A DNA stretch of 64,000 nucleotides, taken from positions 1 through 64,000 of the forward strand of contig NZ_AP022560.1 of assembly GCF_010726085.1 (NCBI RefSeq). Direction: 5' to 3'. Of the stretch, positions 38,751 through 46,881 are shown piece by piece (the first letter of the stretch is position 1; the number at the start of each line of letters is the position of its first letter). The notes beneath the pieces were generated by a model. It did no database searches. It was not told the DNA's origin and saw only the letters and a program-made list of their open reading frames with translations. Source of the stretch: Mycolicibacterium moriokaense (GTDB lineage Bacteria > Actinomycetota > Actinomycetes > Mycobacteriales > Mycobacteriaceae). The translations under genes were made by a program, and so were the position numbers.

Positions 38751-38766
38751 TGTGACGCACGTCGCA
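38751..38766. promoter_or_regulatory. Palindrome in fadD2/polymerase divergent promoter
   Basis: TGTGACGCACGTCGCA: 7-base arms with 6 matches around CA, between divergent starts 38738 and 38794. Candidate operator for a FadR/TetR-type lipid regulator acting on fadD2. Confidence 0.45.
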
Positions 38767-38793
38767 TGCCGGCTCGGAACCTAACATGGACCC

Positions 38794-40059
38794 ATGCCCG
38801 CTCCGCTCGAGTTGGAGGTCGACGGTCAGCGGGTGCCCATCACCAACCCCGACAAGATCGTTATCCCGGACCCCGGGGACATTCCTGGCGGCACGGGCCT
38901 CACCAAGATGGATTTGATCCGCTACTACCTGCGCGTCGCCGACGGTGCGCTTCGCGGGGTAGCCGACCGGCCGATGATCCTGAAGCGGTTCGTCAAGGGC
39001 ATCACCGAAGAAGCCGTGTTCCAGAAGCGCGCTCCGGCGAAACGCCCCGACTTCGTCGACGTCGCGGAGTTGAAATATGCGTCCGGGACGTCGGCCAAGG
39101 AAGCGGTGCTGCACGACGCCGCAGGCCTGGTCTGGGCGGTCAATCTCGGCTGCATCGACCTCAATCCCCACCCGGTGCGCGCCGACGATCTGGCACATCC
39201 CGACGAACTGCGCGTCGACCTCGACCCGATGCCCGGGGTGGACTGGCGCCAGATCGTGGACGTGGCACTGGTCGCACGCGGTGTGCTCGAGGACTACGGG
39301 TTGACGGCGTGGCCGAAGACCTCCGGATCCCGGGGGTTTCACATCTATGCGCGGATCGAACGGCGCTGGCCGTTCAAGCAGGTGCGCCTCGCCGCCCAGA
39401 CCATCGCGCGCGAGGTGGAACGGCGAGCCCCCGACCTGGCAACCAGCCGCTGGTGGAAGGAAGAGCGCGAGGGCGTTTTCGTCGACTTCAACCAGAACGC
39501 GTTCGACCGCACGGTGGCGTCGGCCTACTCGGTGCGGGCCACCCCCGATGCGCGGGTGTCGACGCCCCTGCTGTGGGACGAGGTCCCCGGCTGCCGTCCT
39601 GAGGAATTCACCGTCGCCACCGTTCCCGACCGATTCGATGACCGCGGCGACCCGTGGGAGGGACTCGACGACTCGGCGGGCAGGCTCGATGCGCTGCTCC
39701 AGCTCGCCGAGGAACTCGGCCCACCGGAGAAGGCGCCGCGCGGCGCGAAAGGAGCGAGGGGTCGCGATGGGCGCCGTGTCTCGTCGAAGCCCCTCATCGA
39801 GATCGCCCGCACCAAAACCAAAGACGAGGCGATGGCGGCGCTCGACACGTGGCGCGGACGTTACCCGTCAGTAGCCGAAAAGCTCGAAGCTCCAGACGTT
39901 CTGGTAGACGGCATGCGGGGGCCCAGTTCGATCTGGTACCGCATCCGCATCAACCTGCAACATGTCCCCGAGGATGAGCGGCCGCCGCAGGAACCGTTGA
40001 TCGCCGATTACAACCCATGGGAGAACTATTCCGGGCCGCAATGGATGCGCGGCACCTGA
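38794..40059 (+). CDS. polD2: LigD-type polymerase-domain protein (stand-alone primase-polymerase)
   Basis: 421 residues. Archaeo-eukaryotic primase superfamily PolDom, as in LigD but without ligase or nuclease domains. Catalytic metal residues appear as DLD in LRVDLDPMPG; KTSGSRGFHIYAR carries the conserved SGxxGxH-type His motif, and VFVDFNQNAFDRTVASAYSV the third acidic strand. Such enzymes add ribo- or deoxyribonucleotides during gap filling or end repair; the stand-alone M. smegmatis enzyme PolD2 is in a comparable place (from memory). The C-terminal extension beyond residue 300 is of unknown role. Confidence 0.85.
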   Translation: MPAPLELEVDGQRVPITNPDKIVIPDPGDIPGGTGLTKMDLIRYYLRVADGALRGVADRPMILKRFVKGITEEAVFQKRAPAKRPDFVDVAELKYASGTSAKEAVLHDAAGLVWAVNLGCIDLNPHPVRADDLAHPDELRVDLDPMPGVDWRQIVDVALVARGVLEDYGLTAWPKTSGSRGFHIYARIERRWPFKQVRLAAQTIAREVERRAPDLATSRWWKEEREGVFVDFNQNAFDRTVASAYSVRATPDARVSTPLLWDEVPGCRPEEFTVATVPDRFDDRGDPWEGLDDSAGRLDALLQLAEELGPPEKAPRGAKGARGRDGRRVSSKPLIEIARTKTKDEAMAALDTWRGRYPSVAEKLEAPDVLVDGMRGPSSIWYRIRINLQHVPEDERPPQEPLIADYNPWENYSGPQWMRGT

Positions 40060-40170
40060 CGGTTTGCCTTTCACGCCAAAGTGTGTTCTTACGAAAGTAT
40101 TAGCGTTGGCACCCGGTTGCCTTACTTTGGCTCACTACCTTGAGGGGCAGGTGATCGAGAGGAGGCACGC

Positions 40171-40578
40171 ATGTACGGCAATCCGGCATTCGACTGCGGT
40201 GGTGCACAGGTGCGTACAGTGTGCCGCCAGTTGGCGACGGTGGTGACGGTCCAAGGCACTGTCGACGCCACCAATATCGAGCGAATCACCGCACTCGCAG
40301 TGCGGTCCATCATCGCGGAGAAGGCCTTCATACTCGATCTCAGCGGTGTGGATTCTTTTTCCGCACACGAACTTTCACTGCTGTCCGCCGTTGACGAACG
40401 GTGCTTTTGCAGCGATGTGGACTGGTCGTTGATTGCGAGCGAACCGGTGCTACGCGAGGTTTCCGACCTGAATTTCCCGATCGCGGACTCGGTACCCGAC
40501 GCACTCCATCAATTCGCGGAGAGCATCGACGAGCGTCGCCACCTGTTCTCACCCTTGCTCACCGTGAAAAGCGCCTAG
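40171..40578 (+). CDS. STAS-domain protein (anti-sigma antagonist-like)
   Basis: 135 residues; GAGAGGAGG supports ATG 40171. The STAS fold is seen in VVTVQGTVDATNIERIT and FILDLSGVDSFSAHELSLL, the latter being the loop that carries the phosphorylatable Ser in SpoIIAA-type antagonists (DLSGVDSFSAHEL: Ser present). The rest (CSDVDWSLIASEPVLREV) fits the following strands. Probable partner of an anti-sigma kinase, none of which is encoded nearby. The preceding 111-base gap holds no clear terminator. Confidence 0.7.
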   Translation: MYGNPAFDCGGAQVRTVCRQLATVVTVQGTVDATNIERITALAVRSIIAEKAFILDLSGVDSFSAHELSLLSAVDERCFCSDVDWSLIASEPVLREVSDLNFPIADSVPDALHQFAESIDERRHLFSPLLTVKSA

Positions 40579-40657
40579 CGGAAGGTCGTGACAATGCTTC
40601 TCGACATCCGCTGGCTCGCATTCCTCTTCGGCCGACGTCATTCGACCAAACGCACCA

Positions 40658-40677
40658 CCCCTGCTACCCAGTAGGGG
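40658..40677 (+). promoter_or_regulatory. Hairpin abutting the NYN gene start codon
   Basis: CCCCTGCT-ACCC-AGTAGGGG: 8-base arms with 7 matches, ending one base before ATG 40679. The only purine-rich leader sequence is in the stem, so translation initiation may depend on unfolding or be leaderless. Confidence 0.35.
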
Positions 40678-40678
40678 T

Positions 40679-41053
40679 ATGCGCTGGATCGTCGATGGCA
40701 TGAACGTCATCGGATCCCGCCCCGACGGCTGGTGGCGAAACCGCCGACGTGCCATGTCCACGTTGGTGGAGCGCCTCGAGCAATGGGCGTCCCGCGAGGG
40801 TGCCGACGTGACCGTGGTGTTCGAACATCCGCTGTCGCCACCGCTTGAATCGTCGGTCATCACGGTCGCGCACGCGCCGAGGGCCGCGGCGAACTCCGCC
40901 GACGACGAGATCGTCGCAATGATCTCCGCCGCGGATGACCTGCAGGACATCCGCGTCGCCACCTCAGATCGAGCGCTGTCCGAGCGGGTCAGCGCCCTCG
41001 GCGCGACCGTCTACCCCGCGCAGCGCCTTCGCGATCTCATCGACCCTCGCTGA
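40679..41053 (+). CDS. NYN-domain (PIN-like) putative RNase
   Basis: 124 residues, a YacP-like NYN domain. It begins RWIVDGMNVIGSRPDGWW, where the Asp and Asn are the first active-site residues; VTVVFEHP, SADDEIVAMI (second acidic cluster), RVATSDRALSERV (third acidic residue) follow. The family processes RNA with a divalent metal. Its 3' end overlaps the truncated MmyB-like regulator by 17 bases. Confidence 0.8.
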   Translation: MRWIVDGMNVIGSRPDGWWRNRRRAMSTLVERLEQWASREGADVTVVFEHPLSPPLESSVITVAHAPRAAANSADDEIVAMISAADDLQDIRVATSDRALSERVSALGATVYPAQRLRDLIDPR

Positions 41054-41697
41054 CCCGGTCGCCCGTCCAGTTGGCCAGTAGCTGCAGGGCGGTCTCCGAT
41101 GGCGATCCCGCTTCGGCGGTATAGATGCACAGCGTCTGGTCGGGGTCGGCGAGTAAAGCCAGCGATTCATAGTTGACGGTGATGTCGCCCACCAGCGGAT
41201 GGTGGTAGCGCTTGGTGCCGTGGGTGCGTTCGCGCACATTGTGGTCGGCCCACCAGCGACGGAATTCCGGGCTCTGGACCGAGAGTTCGCCCACCAACTC
41301 GACCAGTAGCGGATCGTCGGGTGGCGTCCGGCGTCGAGCCGAAGTATCGCGACGTTGTCGCGGGCCACCTCCTCCCAGTCCACGAACAGCTCGCGCGTCG
41401 ACTCGTCAAGAAAGGTGTAGCGCAACAAGTTTCGCCACGCGGCGGCATCGCATCGAAAAGGCCCATCAGTGTGCGGGCCAGCTTGTTGGCGGCGAGCACA
41501 TCCATTCGGCGGCCGAACACGAACGCGGGCGTCACGTCATCGAGCGTCTCGAGTAGGCGCCACACCCCCGGCCGCACCCGCTGCACGGGTGCCGGCGCAC
41601 GACGACGCGGACGCCGTGAAGTCTTTGCGATGCGGAACAGATAGGCGCCCTCAGTGTGAACGTCCAGCAGCTCACCATCATGCCGACGGCGCAGGCT
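41037..41697 (-). pseudogene. MmyB-like XRE regulator, truncated and frameshifted
   Basis: Only the C-terminal MmyB-type ligand-binding domain is present. Joined frames read RVRPGVWRLLETLDDVTPAF, FGRRMDVLAANKLARTLMG, LRYTFLDESTRELFVDWEEV, PEFRRWWADHNVRERTHGTK and VNYESLALLADPDQTLCIYT. Frame changes occur near 41625, 41430 and 41310. The N-terminal XRE helix-turn-helix (about 90 residues) is missing, replaced by the end of the next gene (stop 41698). It cannot encode a DNA-binding regulator as read. A full-length paralogue lies at 45148-46077. Confidence 0.7.
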
Positions 41698-42327
41698 TCA
41701 TAGCACCTGGGTAGCAGCGCTCCACGCGGGCGAGCGGCCGAGATGGCGGAGAACGCTATCGAGGTCGCTCGCCCCGTCCCTGGGCGCAAGGGCCCTCGCG
41801 AAGGGCGAGCCGTTCCCCGCCCGGAAATCGCCGTCCGGGACGGCGAGCGCGATCGGCAGCACAGCGCTCACCACGTCGGGCGGCAGGTCGAAAGGGACGT
41901 CGATGCTGCGTGCGACGTCCCAGCCGTGAACGACGTAATCGACGAAGTGGAACCCGATTGCCATCGAACCCGGGACCACGGCGTCGGGACCGAATTCGGG
42001 TAACGCGAAGGGCGCGTCGAGCACGCCTTCCGCGTCGAAGGCGTCGAGCAGATCCGCGGCAGCAGCCGCATAGGCGCCCGCCGGATCCGCTGCCACCGCA
42101 TCGGCGACCCAGGAGGGCTGCCATACCGCGAGATCGGCGCCGTGACCTCGCGCGGCAGCGGCAAATCCGTTGTGCTGCACGATCATATGCGCCAGCAGAT
42201 CGGCGAGATTCCAACCGGAGCAGGGTGTCGGGCGATCGAGGTCGTCGATCGTCACCGATGCCACGACGTCGACGGAGGCCGACACTGCGTGACGATGGAA
42301 AAGACGAAGATCATCATTAATCTGCAT
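41698..42327 (-). CDS. TIGR03086-type maleylpyruvate isomerase/DinB-like metal-binding protein
   Basis: 209 residues. The DinB-like four-helix fold has its metal-site pattern: LDRPTPCSGWNLADLLAHMI (PTPC and the first His), FHFVDYVVHGWDVARSI (HxxD-type pair). Relatives are mycothiol- or bacillithiol-dependent isomerases and transferases; actinobacterial members are often mycothiol-linked. The start codon 42327 lies inside a 33-bp perfect palindrome and no ribosome site precedes it, so it may be leaderless and directly blocked by the bound regulator. Divergent from marR at 42379. Confidence 0.8.
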   Translation of the reverse strand: MQINDDLRLFHRHAVSASVDVVASVTIDDLDRPTPCSGWNLADLLAHMIVQHNGFAAAARGHGADLAVWQPSWVADAVAADPAGAYAAAAADLLDAFDAEGVLDAPFALPEFGPDAVVPGSMAIGFHFVDYVVHGWDVARSIDVPFDLPPDVVSAVLPIALAVPDGDFRAGNGSPFARALAPRDGASDLDSVLRHLGRSPAWSAATQVL

Positions 42328-42352
42328 ACGCTTATGATAAGCGTATGCAGAT
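42320..42352. promoter_or_regulatory. 33-bp perfect palindromic operator
   Basis: Arms ATCTGCATACGCTTAT and ATAAGCGTATGCAGAT around a single G: 16 of 16 pairs match. It covers the start codon of the DinB-like gene and ends 26 bases before the marR start. Symmetry, length and position fit a MarR-family operator controlling both directions. Confidence 0.85.
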
Positions 42353-42378
42353 GATTGGTCAATGTCTAGTATTCGTCC

Positions 42379-42840
42379 ATGCCGCCCAAGCTCGTGCCGT
42401 CCAAGTCAAGGCGTCCCGACCTCGCAGCGATGTTGGCTCCACTGATTCGGGAGCTGATCGTTGAAGAGCGCCCGGTGCTCGAGAAGCACAACCTGACGAT
42501 GTGGGGCTACAGCGTGCTGCTGGCACTCGACGAGGCACCGATGCGGACCCAGGCCGCGCTGGCCGATGCGATCGGCGCCGACAAGACGCGCATCATCCCG
42601 ACTCTCGACGAGTTGCAGGCAAAGGGGTACATCGAGCGACGCGTCGATCCCGACGATCGGCGCGTCCGGTTGCTCGCCATCACCAAATCGGGACGTGACG
42701 TCAAGGACCGGGTCCAGGCGGACATCCAACGCGGCGAGGAACGTTGGCTTTCGGTGCTCTCGGCCGACGAACGCCGCGTGTTCCTGCGCGCGTTGCAAAA
42801 AATGACGCGCCTTGGCCCAACCCCTAGGGTCGAAGAGTGA
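42379..42840 (+). CDS. MarR family transcriptional regulator
   Basis: 153 residues. Winged helix of the MarR type: LTMWGYSVLLALDEAPMRTQ, ALADAIGADKTRIIPTLDEL (recognition helix), GYIERRVDPDDRRVRLLAIT (wing with the DxRxxR signature). The dimer would bind the perfect palindrome 26 bases upstream and repress itself and the divergent DinB-like gene. Its stop overlaps the permease start by 4 bases, so the purine permease is probably under the same control. Confidence 0.9.
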   Translation: MPPKLVPSKSRRPDLAAMLAPLIRELIVEERPVLEKHNLTMWGYSVLLALDEAPMRTQAALADAIGADKTRIIPTLDELQAKGYIERRVDPDDRRVRLLAITKSGRDVKDRVQADIQRGEERWLSVLSADERRVFLRALQKMTRLGPTPRVEE

Positions 42841-44252
42841 ATCGCCTCGATCGCTTCTTTGAGATCTCGGCGCGGGGATCGTCGCTGACCAATGAGATCC
42901 GCGGCGGCGTGGTCACGTTCATCGCGATGGCCTACATCATCGTGCTGAACCCGATCATCCTGTCGGGCCCCGACGACGTCACGGGTGAGTCGCTGGAGTT
43001 CGGCCAGGTATCGGCGGTGACCGCGTTGGCCGCGGGCACGATGACGATCCTGTTCGGCCTCATCGCGCGGCTCCCGTTCGCATTCGCGGCGGGTCTGGGC
43101 ATCAATTCGTTCGTCGCCACGACGCTGGTCGGCTCGATGACATGGGCCGAGGCGATGGGGCTCGTTGTCATCAACGGCCTCATCATCGTGGTCCTGGCGG
43201 CGACCGGTCTGCGGCGGCTCGTCTTCGACGCTGTGCCAATGCAACTGAAGCTCGCGATCACCGCGGGTATCGGCCTGTTCCTGCTGTTCATCGGCCTGGT
43301 CGACGCGGGCTTCATCGGGTCGACGGGCGTGCCGTCACCGCCGGTAGGACTCGGCGTGGGCGGTGCCGGTTCGATCACCACTGTGCCTGCCGCCGTCTTC
43401 GCCTTCACGCTGGTGGTGAGCGGAATCCTCGTGGTGCGCAAGGTGCGCGGCGGCATCCTCATCGGGCTCGCAGTGGGCACCGCCGTCGCGGTGGTGATCG
43501 AGGCGATCTGGCATCTCGGGTCGGCGGTGGACAAACCGGGCGGGTGGAGCCTGTCGGTGCCGACGCTGTCGGGATCGCCGTTCGCGCTGCCGGACCTGTC
43601 GCTCGTCGGGGACTTCAGCCTGCACGGCAGCTTCAGCCGTATCGGAGTCATCGCCGCCACAATGTTCGTCTTCACCCTGGTGTTCGCCAACTTCTTCGAC
43701 GCGATGGGCACCATGACCGGGCTTGCCCGCGAGGCGGGGGTGGCCGACGACAAGGGCACGTTCCCGCGGCTGCGCGCGGCGCTGATCGTCGAGGGTGCGG
43801 GTGCGGTCGCGGGCGGCGCGGCGTCGGCGTCGTCGAACACCGTCTTCATCGAGTCGGGCGCGGGCATCGAGGACGGCGCACGGACCGGGTTGGCGAATCT
43901 GGTCACCGGCGTGCTGTTTCTGGCCGCGATGTTCGTCTCGCCGCTGGCGTCGATCGTGCCGACCGAGGTGGCGGCCGCCGCGCTTGTGATCGTCGGTGCG
44001 CTCATGGTGTCGCAGTTGCGCCACATCGACATCTCCGAGTTCTCGGTGGCTCTGCCGGTCGTGCTGACCGTCGCGGTCATGCCGTTCTCCTACTCGATCG
44101 CCAACGGCATCGGCGTCGGCTTCATCGCGTGGGTGGTGACCCGTTCCGCTGCCGGGAAGGCGAAGGAGATCAGTCCGCTGCTGTGGATCGTCGCCGCGGG
44201 CTTCCTGGTGTACTTCGCGCGCGGCTGGATCGAGTCGCTATTAGGGATGTGA
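42837..44252 (+). CDS. NCS2 family purine (adenine/guanine/hypoxanthine) permease, AzgA type
   Basis: 471 residues, about 12-14 membrane helices. It has the AzgA/PbuG N-terminus FFEISARGSSLTNEIRGGVVTF and AMAYIIVLNPIILS, PFAFAAGLGINSFVATTLVG, NFFDAMGTMTGLAREAGV and the SSNTVFIESGAGIEDGARTG motif. It imports purines by proton symport. ATGA overlap with marR links it to that regulator. Confidence 0.9.
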   Translation: MNRLDRFFEISARGSSLTNEIRGGVVTFIAMAYIIVLNPIILSGPDDVTGESLEFGQVSAVTALAAGTMTILFGLIARLPFAFAAGLGINSFVATTLVGSMTWAEAMGLVVINGLIIVVLAATGLRRLVFDAVPMQLKLAITAGIGLFLLFIGLVDAGFIGSTGVPSPPVGLGVGGAGSITTVPAAVFAFTLVVSGILVVRKVRGGILIGLAVGTAVAVVIEAIWHLGSAVDKPGGWSLSVPTLSGSPFALPDLSLVGDFSLHGSFSRIGVIAATMFVFTLVFANFFDAMGTMTGLAREAGVADDKGTFPRLRAALIVEGAGAVAGGAASASSNTVFIESGAGIEDGARTGLANLVTGVLFLAAMFVSPLASIVPTEVAAAALVIVGALMVSQLRHIDISEFSVALPVVLTVAVMPFSYSIANGIGVGFIAWVVTRSAAGKAKEISPLLWIVAAGFLVYFARGWIESLLGM

Positions 44253-44283
44253 CTGTGGGTAACCTCCACACCATGGAGACTGG

Positions 44284-45237
44284 ATGAGCGCGGGCCTGTT
44301 CGGACTTCTCGACGATGTCGCCACGCTGGCCAAGCTGGCTGCGGCCTCAGTCGACGACATCGGCGCCGCGACGGGACGGGCGACCGCGAAGGCTGCGGGT
44401 GTGGTCATCGACGACACCGCGGTGACGCCGCAATACGTACACGGCATCACCGCCGACCGCGAACTGCCGATGATCAAGCGAATCGCGATCGGGTCGCTGC
44501 GCAACAAGCTGATATTCATCCTGCCCGCAGCGTTGTTGCTCAGTGAGTTCGCACCATGGCTGGTGATGCCGATCCTGATGATGGGCGCCACGTTCCTCTG
44601 CTACGAGGGTGCGGAGAAGGTATTGCGCTGGCTGCCCGGCCACCGGCACGAGGCGCACGCCACACCCGCGGTGCCCGCCTCCGGCGACACCGAGCGTGAG
44701 TTGACCGCGGGCGCCATTCGCACCGACTTCATCCTGTCGGCAGAGATTATGGTGATCGCGCTCAACGAGGTGGCCAGCGAGAGGTTCTGGTCGCGGTTCA
44801 TCATTCTCGTCGCGGTCGCTGTGGTGATCACGGCGGCCGTCTACGGGGTGGTCGCGCTGATCGTCAAGATGGACGACATCGGCCTGCATTTCGCGGAACG
44901 GTCGTCGGCGTTCTCACAGAAGGTCGGGCGCGGGCTGGTGGCGTTCATGCCCAAACTGTTGTCCGCCTTGTCGACCATCGGCACCGTCGCGATGCTCTGG
45001 GTCGGCGGCCACATCCTGCTCTTGGGAACCGACACGCTCGGCTGGCACGCACCCTACGGCTTCGTGCACCACTTCGAGGACCTGATACACCGCACGATCG
45101 CCGACGGTATCGACGGCGTGCTCGCGTGGTTGGCCGACACCGCAGCGTCAGCACTGGTCGGGTTGGTCGTCGGATTGGTCGTCGTGGGAATCGTGCATGT
45201 GCTCCCGTTCGGTAAGAAGCGCGCTGAGAAGCACTGA
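44284..45237 (+). CDS. DUF808 (YedI-like) membrane protein
   Basis: 317 residues. The N-terminus SAGLFGLLDDVATLAKLAAA with SVDDIGAATGRATAKAAGVV is diagnostic of DUF808. Several membrane helices follow (FILPAALLLSEFAPWLVMPILM, FIILVAVAVVITAAVYGVVAL, and others to the end). Function unknown. It follows the purine permease by 31 bases. Its last 90 bases are also read on the opposite strand by the MmyB-type regulator. Confidence 0.85.
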   Translation: MSAGLFGLLDDVATLAKLAAASVDDIGAATGRATAKAAGVVIDDTAVTPQYVHGITADRELPMIKRIAIGSLRNKLIFILPAALLLSEFAPWLVMPILMMGATFLCYEGAEKVLRWLPGHRHEAHATPAVPASGDTERELTAGAIRTDFILSAEIMVIALNEVASERFWSRFIILVAVAVVITAAVYGVVALIVKMDDIGLHFAERSSAFSQKVGRGLVAFMPKLLSALSTIGTVAMLWVGGHILLLGTDTLGWHAPYGFVHHFEDLIHRTIADGIDGVLAWLADTAASALVGLVVGLVVVGIVHVLPFGKKRAEKH

Positions 45238-46077
45238 CTCATAAGGGTCTTGCCTCGGTTCATCCACGAGGCGCTGCAACCGTGCGACGGTGTCGCGGCC
45301 CGCCACGGGAATGAAGGTCACCAACCGTAGATTTGGATCGTCGGTGGGCGCCAGAATGTGCTGCTCCATGTAGAGATCGCCGACCACGGGGTGACGGAAA
45401 TAACGCTCGCGGGAGGGCAGATTTTCGACACCAAAGCTCTCCCAGGCGGTCCGAAATGCGTCACTGGCTATCAGAAGTCGGCTGATGAGGTCGGCGAACG
45501 GCGGTTCATCCAAACGGGTTCCGACCTCGGCGCGAAACGACGCGACGTTGTAGGCGACGGTCAGTTCCCAGTCCGGCATTGCCTCGCGAAGGTAAAGATC
45601 GGTGCAAAGCAGCCACAGGAAGTTGCGGTCTGCCGCGGGTACCGTCGCCACGTTCGGGTACACCGCCTCGTATGCAGCGTTCCATCCCAACACGGTCCAG
45701 TCGGGCGCGATCACTAACACCGGGTAGTCCGCGAAGGCATCCAACAGCCGTCGTATGTGAGCGGGGAGCGTGCCGGAACTCGGGTCTTCGGTGGGTCGGG
45801 GTGTGCCGTAACCGGCCAGTGCCAACAGGTACACATGTTCGTTGTGCGACAACCGAAGCGCGCCCGCGAGTGAGTCGATCACCTGGCGCGACGCGGTGAT
45901 ATCGCGCCCCTGTTCAAGCCAGGTGTACCAGGTGACGCTGACCCCGGCGAGGTAGGCCACCTCTTCACGGCGCAGCCCGCAAGTCGTTCGTCCAGCGGGC
46001 AACCCGAAGTCGGCGCGCACCAGCTGACTCCGGCGCCTCCGGAGAAACTGGCCCATCACGGCAGCATTGTGTTTCAC
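45148..46077 (-). CDS. XRE family regulator with MmyB-like ligand-binding domain
   Basis: 309 residues. N-terminal XRE domain (about residues 8-85: GQFLRRRRSQLVRADFG, TCGLRREEVAYLAGVSVTWY with TWLEQGRDI). The C-terminal MmyB-like domain (about 105-280) has VIAPDWTVLGWNAAYEAVYP, RNFLWLLC, FGVENLPSRERYFRHPVVGD and LVTFIPVAGRDT. Such proteins bind fatty-acid-like ligands and control neighbouring oxidoreductases. Start 46077 or ATG 46056. The last about 30 residues overlap the convergent DUF808 gene. Divergent from the ECF sigma gene across 228 bases with a GTAGTGCCACTAC palindrome. Confidence 0.85.
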   Translation of the reverse strand: MKHNAAVMGQFLRRRRSQLVRADFGLPAGRTTCGLRREEVAYLAGVSVTWYTWLEQGRDITASRQVIDSLAGALRLSHNEHVYLLALAGYGTPRPTEDPSSGTLPAHIRRLLDAFADYPVLVIAPDWTVLGWNAAYEAVYPNVATVPAADRNFLWLLCTDLYLREAMPDWELTVAYNVASFRAEVGTRLDEPPFADLISRLLIASDAFRTAWESFGVENLPSRERYFRHPVVGDLYMEQHILAPTDDPNLRLVTFIPVAGRDTVARLQRLVDEPRQDPYESVLLSALLTEREHMHDSHDDQSDDQPDQC

Positions 46078-46217
46078 GGTTGCCTCAGCGCTTGTCCTCA
46101 GAACGGGTCCCCAGGTTCAGGGTGGCTCGTTTGTCAGGACTTATCACCCCGGTTGTCGTCCATCTTCATACCCGGCTAGCCGGAATCCGACGGCGCTGAC
46201 CTGCTGGGATCGGGGTG

Positions 46218-46245
46218 GTAGTGCCACTACTAGCGGCGCCACTAC
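46218..46245. promoter_or_regulatory. Palindrome plus repeated half-site upstream of MmyB regulator and ECF sigma
   Basis: GTAGTGCCACTAC (46218-46230), 6-base perfect arms around one C, followed by a second CCACTAC at 46239-46245. Candidate XRE/MmyB operator in a divergent intergenic region. Confidence 0.5.
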
Positions 46246-46317
46246 CTGCACTTTTGCCTCGGGCGGTGCCATCGTCGTGTTAGTAACCGCAATTTCTGAC
46301 AGCAGATGGGCAGGACC

Positions 46318-46881
46318 ATGACGACATCCGAAATCGCGTCTTCTGCCACAGATTTCGCACATGGCACACCCGCTGCGGGGAACGCCGGCATTCGGGAACT
46401 GTACGAAGAGCACGGAACCGCGCTGTGGCACTACGCCTGGCGGTTGACCGGTGACGCGTCCCGCGCTCAGGATGTCGTGCAGGAGACGCTACTGCGCGCG
46501 TGGCAGCACCCTGAGGTGACCAACGACAGCGAGCGGTCTGCGAGGTCGTGGCTGTTCACGGTCGCCCGCAACATGATCATCGACGAGAGCCGCTCGCTGC
46601 GGTACCGCCGCGAAGTGAGCGCACTCAGCGGCGCCGGAGTCCCCGAACGCGCCAGCCAGGACGAGGTGAACGCCGCACTGGACCGGATGCTGATCAACGA
46701 AGCGCTGCGGCGACTCAGCCCCGAACACCTTGCGGTGGTTCAGCGCTCGTATGTGCAGGGATGGACGACGGCGGAGATCGCCGCCGACCTCGGAATCGCC
46801 GAGGGCACCGTGAAGTCGAGGCTGCACTACGCACTTCGCACGCTGCGACGCATCCTGCGCGAAATGGGCGTCAGGCCATAA
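46318..46881 (+). CDS. ECF RNA polymerase sigma factor, SigL-like
   Basis: 187 residues from ATG 46318 (ATG 46306 adds four). Region 2: ELYEEHGTALWHYAWRLTGD, DVVQETLLRAWQHPEV, WLFTVARNMIIDESRS. Region 4: LSPEHLAVVQRSYVQGWTTA, EIAADLGIAEGTVKSRLHYA. From memory, the sequence is very like mycobacterial SigL, including the DEVNAALDRMLI linker. SigL is normally followed by its anti-sigma gene rslA; here the next gene is a convergent LysR regulator (11-base overlap) and no ZAS-type anti-sigma is in the window. Control must come from elsewhere. Confidence 0.88.
   Translation: MTTSEIASSATDFAHGTPAAGNAGIRELYEEHGTALWHYAWRLTGDASRAQDVVQETLLRAWQHPEVTNDSERSARSWLFTVARNMIIDESRSLRYRREVSALSGAGVPERASQDEVNAALDRMLINEALRRLSPEHLAVVQRSYVQGWTTAEIAADLGIAEGTVKSRLHYALRTLRRILREMGVRP

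Noticed and set aside
42932-44080. 382-codon minus-strand open frame opposite the purine permease
   Set aside because: Thr/Ala/Pro-rich antisense frame with no motif; the permease is unambiguous.
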